The translations under genes and the position numbers were made by a program. From Pseudonocardia sp. N23 (lineage in GTDB: Bacteria > Actinomycetota > Actinomycetes > Mycobacteriales > Pseudonocardiaceae), in NCBI RefSeq assembly GCF_002583555.1, contig NZ_BEGX01000052.1:1-64000 (forward strand): a stretch of DNA of 64,000 nucleotides. The letters are read 5' to 3'. The first letter of the stretch is position 1. Every line of letters begins with the position of its first letter. Positions 59,200-64,000 of the stretch are shown one piece after another. The notes beneath the pieces are model-generated. The model had not been told where the DNA came from and searched no databases. It worked only from the letters and a program-made list of their open reading frames with translations.

Positions 59200-60234
59200 T
59201 CAGGCGTGGGCCGTGAGCAGGTCGTCGGCCGTCCAGGTGTTGCGGACCGTCGCCGGGTCCACCCCGCAGGCGACCGCGCGGGTCACGCCGTTGTCGAGCC
59301 AGTCGAGCTGGCCGGGGGCATGGGCGTCGGTGTCGATCGTGAACTCGCACCCCGCCTCGACGGCGAGACGCAGCAGCCGCTTGGGCGGGTCGAGCCGCTC
59401 CGGCCGCGAGTTGATCTCGACGGCCACCCCGTTCTCCGCGCAGGCGGCGAACACCTCGGGGGCGTCGAACTCCGACTCCGGGCGCTTGCGCCGGCCCGTC
59501 ACCATCCGGCCCGTGCAGTGCCCGAGCACGTCGACGAGCGGGTTGGCGACGGCGGCGAGCATCCGCGCGGTCATCTCCGGCTTCACCATCCGCAGCTTGG
59601 AGTGCACGCTGGCGACGACGACGTCGAGCCGCTCGAGCAGGTCGGCCTGCTGGTCGAGGGCGCCGTCGTCGAGAATGTCGACCTCGATGCCGGTGAGCAC
59701 CCGGAACCGGCCGTCGAGGGCCTGGTTGAGCTCGGCGATCTGGTCGAGCTGGGCGCGCAGCCGGTCGGCGGACAGGCCGTTGGCGACCGTGAGCCGCGGC
59801 GAGTGGTCGGTGATCACGAGGTAGTCGTGACCGAGGTCGATCGCGGTCTCCACCATCTCCGCCAGCGGGGAGCCGCCGTCGGAGGCGTCGGTGTGGGAGT
59901 GGCAGTCGCCGCGCAGGGCCGCCCGCAGTGTCGCGGCGACCTCGTCGAGCGGGGTGTCCTCGGTGGCGCGCAGCCGTCGCAGGTAGACGGGCTCCTCCCC
60001 GGCCAGCGACTCCTCGACGCACCGCGCGGTGACGTCACCGACCCCGCGCAGCCGGACGAGCTCGCCCGACCCGGCGAGCTGCGCCAGCTCGTCGACGGAC
60101 TTGCGGCGCAGCACCGACGCGGCACCGCGGAAAGCACGCACGCGGTACGTCGACTCGTGCGCGCGTTCCAGCAGGAACGCGATGCGGCGCAGGTCGGTGA
60201 CGGGGTCCCGGGGCTCGCTCACGTCGGCGCTCAC
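59200..60234 (-). CDS. PHP-domain protein with helix-hairpin-helix (PolX-like, no polymerase)
   Basis: 344 aa from a GTG start (start codon-SADVSEPRDPV); a second GTG is 12 bases in. An HhH region (LVRLRGVGDVTARCVEESL, about 55-73) precedes a complete PHP domain with DCHSHTDASDGG, YLVITDHSPR, GIEVDILDDG, VVASVHSK, and the final DTDAHAPGQL. It resembles the C-terminal half of bacterial PolX, a 3'-5' exonuclease/phosphatase, without the Pol-beta domain. Adjacent to the CHAD gene, same strand, 25 bases apart. Confidence 0.92.
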   Translation of the reverse strand: MSADVSEPRDPVTDLRRIAFLLERAHESTYRVRAFRGAASVLRRKSVDELAQLAGSGELVRLRGVGDVTARCVEESLAGEEPVYLRRLRATEDTPLDEVAATLRAALRGDCHSHTDASDGGSPLAEMVETAIDLGHDYLVITDHSPRLTVANGLSADRLRAQLDQIAELNQALDGRFRVLTGIEVDILDDGALDQQADLLERLDVVVASVHSKLRMVKPEMTARMLAAVANPLVDVLGHCTGRMVTGRRKRPESEFDAPEVFAACAENGVAVEINSRPERLDPPKRLLRLAVEAGCEFTIDTDAHAPGQLDWLDNGVTRAVACGVDPATVRNTWTADDLLTAHA

Positions 60235-60259
60235 GTCGACGATTGTCCCGGCCCGGTGC

Positions 60260-61780
60260 TCAGCGCAGCCAGCGGCGCGACTTCTTCGCCCACGCGGTGT
60301 CCCACAGCCCGGGCAGCCGGGCCTCGACGAGGGCGGCCATGGCCCGGTCGTGGCCGTGCAACACGCCGAATGTGAACCCGTTGTCGCCGGCCGCGTGGGC
60401 CTGCGCCCCGAGCTCGCGCAGGGCCTCGCGGGAGACGACGGAGTCCTGGTGCTCGCCGAGAGCGGTCTGCAACCCCTTGAGCCCCTTGCGGAACCGGGCG
60501 ACCTGCTTCTTCGGCGCGGCGGGCCGGGCGAGCTCGGTGGCGTAGCGCATCCGCTTGGCGTCCTTGCGGACGCGATGGATCGCCTCGTCGTCGTCCGGGG
60601 TGGCCTCCATGCGTGCCGCGGCCTTCTCCAGCCGCCGTGCGGTGCGGGCGGCGACCGTCGGCAGCTCCTTGTCCGCCGGCCTCGTTGCGCGTGGCGACAG
60701 GGGCGGGTCGGCGAGCAGGTCGTCGAGGGCGGTGCGCAGCCGGGCGTAGCGGTCACCGTCGAGCTCGGCCAGGACGGCGGCGCGGGCCTCGGCCTCGACG
60801 CGGGCGTAGTGCCGGGCGACCTGCGCCTTCACCGGGCCGAGCACGAGGGTGGGGTCGAGGCCGTCGATGCCGGCGGTGATCCGCTCGCGCAGCACCTCGG
60901 CGTCGCGGGCGGGGGCGAGGGTGCGGCCCAGCTCACGCAGCTCGTCGACGAGCGGGTCGGTGCGGTCGCGGTCGAGCAGCGGCCGGTAGGCCTGCAGGGC
61001 GCTGCGCAGCCGGCGCGAGGCGATGCGCATCTGGTGGACGGCGTCGGGCTCGTCGCGGCGGACGCGGATGTCCTGCGCGGCAAGGGTGTCCACCTGCTCG
61101 GCGAGGTAGTCGACCAGCACCCGGCCGGCGGTGCCCTTCCTGCCGCGCCGGACCCGGTGCGGGTGGGCGGGGGTGAGCAGCTCGTCGAGACGGCTGTCCG
61201 CGGCGGGGCCGGCGGCGACGGCGCCGACGTCCCCGAGGCGGCGTTCCAGCTCCGCGGCGAGCGCCGCGCCACGGGCCGGCGGGTGCAGGGCGAACTCCGT
61301 CCAGGTGTCGACGGTCGTCGACGCCCCCATCGTCGCCACGGTGACGTCCTCGCGGTCGATGGACGCGCGCGGGCTGCCGGAAGCGAGCAGCCGGGTCGTG
61401 GTCGTCACGAAGCGGACCCGGCCGACGGGACGCAGCGGCCGGTCCCTGCGCACACCGCGGACCAGTTCGTCGAGCTCGGCGGGCGGGCTGTGCGGGTCGA
61501 CGCCCTCCACCTCGGACGACACCGCGGGCAGCCGGATCACGTCGTCCTCGTCGGGCAGCCGCAGCCGCCACTGGGCGTCGTCGGCTCCCGACACGAGCTC
61601 CAGCCGGACACCGGCCGCGGCGAGCCGGAGGTCGTCGGTGTCGTAGCGCTGCGTCTCGGTGACGACGGCCGGCTCGGCCGCCGCGGTCACCCCGCGCAGC
61701 CCGGTCAGCCGGGGCGCGCTCGCCCCGGCGGGGGCGCGGTAGGTGCGGGCGGTCGTGGACAGGTCGGTGGCGGAACGCAT
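60260..61780 (-). CDS. CYTH-CHAD domain protein
   Basis: 506 aa. N-terminal CYTH triphosphate tunnel (about 35-190, e.g. TETQRYDTDDLRLAAAGVRL) lacking the canonical ExExK start, and C-terminal helical CHAD domain with repeated His/Arg helices (DAVHQMRIASRRLRSAL, EAIHRVRKDAKRMRYATELA). CHAD domains bind polyphosphate. The degraded CYTH signature suggests binding rather than catalysis. Confidence 0.92.
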   Translation of the reverse strand: MRSATDLSTTARTYRAPAGASAPRLTGLRGVTAAAEPAVVTETQRYDTDDLRLAAAGVRLELVSGADDAQWRLRLPDEDDVIRLPAVSSEVEGVDPHSPPAELDELVRGVRRDRPLRPVGRVRFVTTTTRLLASGSPRASIDREDVTVATMGASTTVDTWTEFALHPPARGAALAAELERRLGDVGAVAAGPAADSRLDELLTPAHPHRVRRGRKGTAGRVLVDYLAEQVDTLAAQDIRVRRDEPDAVHQMRIASRRLRSALQAYRPLLDRDRTDPLVDELRELGRTLAPARDAEVLRERITAGIDGLDPTLVLGPVKAQVARHYARVEAEARAAVLAELDGDRYARLRTALDDLLADPPLSPRATRPADKELPTVAARTARRLEKAAARMEATPDDDEAIHRVRKDAKRMRYATELARPAAPKKQVARFRKGLKGLQTALGEHQDSVVSREALRELGAQAHAAGDNGFTFGVLHGHDRAMAALVEARLPGLWDTAWAKKSRRWLR

Positions 61781-61808
61781 GCGTGAGCGTGCCCGGTCCG
61801 CCCGGTTC

Positions 61809-63284
61809 TCAACCCACGACCTTGCCGGGGTTGAGGATGCCCAGCGGGTCGAGTGCCGCCTTGATCGCCCGCTGCATCGCCAGCACCTGAGGCGACTGCT
61901 CGCGGCGCATCCCCGAGCGTTTGAGCAGGCCGACGCCGTGCTCGCCGGACACCGTGCCGCCCCGGGCGAGGGCCGCGTCGATGATCTCCTCGAACGCCGC
62001 CTGGGCGCGGCGCCGGGCGTCGTCGTCGCCCCGCTCCACGATGATCAGCGGGTGCAGGTTGCCGTCGCCGGCGTGCGCGACGTTGGCGATGAACGTGTCG
62101 TGACGCTCCCCGATGCGCTCGACCTCGGCGAGCATGTCGGCGAGGCGCCGGCGAGGCAGGCAGACGTCCTCGGTGAGGACCGCGTCGGCCCGTTGCTCCA
62201 GCGCCGGGTAGACCATGCGCCGGGCCTCGAACAGGGCATCGGCCTCGACGGCGTCGGTCGAGATCATCGCGTCCTTCGCCCCGCACGCCTCGAACGCGGC
62301 GAGGATGCCTTCCGCCTCTGCCGTCGCGGCGGGTTCGGGGAGGTCGGTCTGGGCGAGCAGGAGTGCCGCGGCGTTCTCGGGCAGGCCGGCGTTGCGCCAC
62401 TGGTTGACCGCCTGCAGGCTGTGCCGGTCGATCAGCTCGAACACCGCAGGCTGCAGACCCGCCGCGGTCACGGCCGCGACGGCGGCACCGGTGTCGGCGA
62501 GCGAGTCGAAGAACCCGACGACCGTGCGTGGTGGCGTGGTGCGCAGCGGCAGCAGCCGGACGGTCACCTCGGTGACGACACCCAGCGTCCCCTCCGAGCC
62601 CACCATCAGCCCCGCCAGGTCGTAGCCGACGACGCCCTTCGCCGTGCGCCGCCCGACCCGCACGACCTCACCTGCGGCCGTCACGACCTCCAGCGCCAGC
62701 ACGTAGTCGCGGGTCACGCCGTACTTCACGCAGCACAGCCCACCGGCGTTGGTGGCGACGTTGCCACCGATCGTCGACCACGGCGCACTCGCCGGGTCCG
62801 GCGGGTACCAGAGGTCCTGCTCGGCCGCGGCGGCGCGCAGATGGTCGTTGACGACGCCCGGCTGCACGACGGCCAGCCGCTCCCCCGCGTCGATCTCGAC
62901 GATCTCGTTCATCCGTTCCAGGCTGAGCACGATGCAGCCGTCGACGGCGTTCGCTCCGCCCGACAGGCCCGTGCCCGCACCGCGCGGCACGACCGCGACC
63001 CGGTGCCGCGCACAGGCTCCGACGACCGTGACCACCTCCGCGGTGCTGCGCGGGCGCACCACCGCCGCCGGGGTGCCGTACTCCGCCCACTCCGCCTCGT
63101 CGTGGACGTAGGGGCCGATCGTGTCGGGGTCGGTGAGCAGCCGGTCGGCGGGCAGCGCGGCACGCAGCTCGGCCAGGACCGCGTCGGCGGCAGGGTCCGC
63201 CGGCAGTACCGCGAGCCGGGCGGGCCGATCGTCGCCGAAGGGCCGGTCGAGCGGTGAGACCGGCTGCGCTGCTGTGTCCACCAT
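61809..63284 (-). CDS. FAD-linked oxidase, GlcD-like (glycolate/2-hydroxyacid oxidase)
   Basis: 491 aa from the ATG at 63284 (MVDTAAQPVSPLD). PCMH FAD domain (VVPRGAGTGLSGGANAVDGC, STIGGNVATNAGGL, GYDLAGLMVGSEGTLGVVTE) and the C-terminal oxidase domain with NVAHAGDGNLHPLI and SGEHGVGLLKR. No Fe-S part, unlike the enzyme at 11451. Substrate glycolate, D-lactate or similar. Ends 28 bases before the CHAD gene start. Confidence 0.92.
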   Translation of the reverse strand: MVDTAAQPVSPLDRPFGDDRPARLAVLPADPAADAVLAELRAALPADRLLTDPDTIGPYVHDEAEWAEYGTPAAVVRPRSTAEVVTVVGACARHRVAVVPRGAGTGLSGGANAVDGCIVLSLERMNEIVEIDAGERLAVVQPGVVNDHLRAAAAEQDLWYPPDPASAPWSTIGGNVATNAGGLCCVKYGVTRDYVLALEVVTAAGEVVRVGRRTAKGVVGYDLAGLMVGSEGTLGVVTEVTVRLLPLRTTPPRTVVGFFDSLADTGAAVAAVTAAGLQPAVFELIDRHSLQAVNQWRNAGLPENAAALLLAQTDLPEPAATAEAEGILAAFEACGAKDAMISTDAVEADALFEARRMVYPALEQRADAVLTEDVCLPRRRLADMLAEVERIGERHDTFIANVAHAGDGNLHPLIIVERGDDDARRRAQAAFEEIIDAALARGGTVSGEHGVGLLKRSGMRREQSPQVLAMQRAIKAALDPLGILNPGKVVG

Positions 63285-63294
63285 GCCCGCGACG

Positions 63295-64000
63295 CTACGG
63301 CGCCGTGTGCCGACGGGCCAGCTCCCGCCCGAGCAACGTCCCCGACCGCCACGCCGTCTCGATCCGCGAGCTGCCCCAGCCGTCGCCCGCCAGCGCGACA
63401 CCGTCGCCACCCAGCAGGAACGGGACGTCACGGCCGGCCTCCGGTGCGGCGAACCGCCAGCGATAGGCGCGGGTCCAGACCGGCTCGGCCGTCAGGCCGA
63501 GCAGCTCCGACACCGCCTTCAGCACGTCGGGGATCGCACCCTCGGGGTCGTCCTCGTGGCGCCGTGCCACCTCCGCCGTCGAGTGCGCCACCAGTACCGG
63601 GGCGGCGTCGCCCCGGCGGGCGCCGTCGTCGGCGACCATGGACACGACGGGATGGTCGTTGACGAACGCTGCCGACAGCTCCGGCCAGGTCCGCTCCGCG
63701 AAGCCCGCCACCACGGCGACGACGGGCCGCCAGCTGCGCCCCGCCGCCGCGGCGTGGGCCTGCAGCACCGGGTCGAGGATGCGGGCCGCCTGCGGGTCGG
63801 GCATCGCGAGGACGACGGTGTCGGCGGCCTCGCCGTCGACGGTCGGTCCCGGGCCGACGTGCTGCACGTCGTGGCCCAGCTCGACCGGAAGTCCGCGCGC
63901 CAGGTGCTCGACGAGGCTGCGCAGCCCGCAGGGCGCCGACCAGCGCATCGGGCCGGGCGAACGGGCGGCAGGCACGTCACCGCCGAGCACCCTGAGCTCG
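63295..64000 (-). CDS. FAD/NAD(P)-dependent oxidoreductase, renalase-like (partial)
   Basis: C-terminal part of about 235 aa, cut by the right edge of the window. Conserved stretches VVLAMPDPQAARIL, WTRAYRWRFAAPEAGRDVPF, and the FAD-binding end LLGGDGVALAGDGWGSSRIE then TAWRSGTLLGRELA. Typical of the renalase/amine-oxidase group. The N-terminal FAD motif lies outside. It is ten bases upstream of the GlcD-like gene, same strand, so the two probably form an operon. Confidence 0.88.
   Translation of the reverse strand, partial: ELRVLGGDVPAARSPGPMRWSAPCGLRSLVEHLARGLPVELGHDVQHVGPGPTVDGEAADTVVLAMPDPQAARILDPVLQAHAAAAGRSWRPVVAVVAGFAERTWPELSAAFVNDHPVVSMVADDGARRGDAAPVLVAHSTAEVARRHEDDPEGAIPDVLKAVSELLGLTAEPVWTRAYRWRFAAPEAGRDVPFLLGGDGVALAGDGWGSSRIETAWRSGTLLGRELARRHTAP

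Overview
The window is very GC-rich, with GTG and TTG starts and codons strongly biased to G or C in the third position. Its gene set (a two-domain LigD ligase/polymerase, large LuxR ATPase regulator, AarF/UbiB kinase, CYTH-CHAD protein, CopD-CtaG fusion, stand-alone HTH-N6 methylase beside tRNA-Arg) is that of a chromosome from a high-GC actinobacterium. I infer a member of the Pseudonocardiaceae, probably Pseudonocardia or a close relative; this is from gene style, not from a marker gene.

Layout. 0.2-5.1 kb: CopD-CtaG membrane protein, PP2C phosphatase, N6 DNA methylase whose stop codon lies inside tRNA-Arg(UCU). 5.5-11 kb: a four-cold-shock-domain protein, an orphan response regulator, an acyl-CoA dehydrogenase remnant, a Cys/Met-metabolism PLP enzyme and an SDR. 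11-16.5 kb: a small Cys/Asp/Lys/Tyr repeat protein, a FAD/Fe-S D-lactate dehydrogenase-type enzyme, and a compact operon (43-aa peptide with a duplicated heptapeptide, HemK2-type methyltransferase, CDGSH protein, haem-oxygenase-like diiron enzyme). 16.5-23 kb: a beta-hydroxyacid dehydrogenase, UbiB kinase, lipoprotein lipase and methyltransferase, mixed with broken AraC, TetR, alcohol dehydrogenase and intradiol dioxygenase pieces. 23-31 kb: a second Cys/Asp repeat protein, an E1 alpha/E1 beta/lipoyl/VOC operon, a divergent Rrf2-SDR pair, DoxX, enoyl-CoA hydratase, a molybdate-type HTH-Mop protein and an ACMSD-like amidohydrolase. 31-40 kb: aldo/keto reductase, an ACT-domain protein behind an attenuator-like leader, LigD, an anti-sigma-type ATPase and membrane proteins. 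40-50 kb: a large LuxR regulator and an apparent operon of GMC oxidoreductase, patatin/SRPBCC fusion and ECF sigma factor, then a SulP transporter. 50-64 kb: housekeeping and accessory enzymes (SDR, LysR, ABM, hydrolase, CobW GTPase, PfkB kinase, cupin, PHP, CYTH-CHAD, GlcD-like oxidase, and an FAD oxidoreductase cut by the right edge).

Most striking point. Two unlinked genes (11067-11321 and 23095-23361) encode paralogous, soluble, signal-less proteins of 84 and 88 residues. They start MFKS, carry 6 and 7 cysteines within Asp-Asp-Lys-Tyr/Trp units, and contain no Ala, Leu, Val or Arg at all, which is extraordinary in so GC-rich a genome. Both stand alone, end at a strong hairpin, and share two upstream sequence blocks. 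I do not recognise the family; metal binding or a structural/assembly role is a guess. Secondary leads are the peptide-led diiron/CDGSH operon, the leader-peptide attenuator at 32.7 kb, the E1 operon without E2/E3, and the four-domain cold-shock protein.

At least six broken genes (acyl-CoA dehydrogenase, AraC, TetR, alcohol dehydrogenase, intradiol dioxygenase, aldehyde dehydrogenase) point to decay of catabolic functions. No rRNA, CRISPR array, insertion sequence or prophage was seen.
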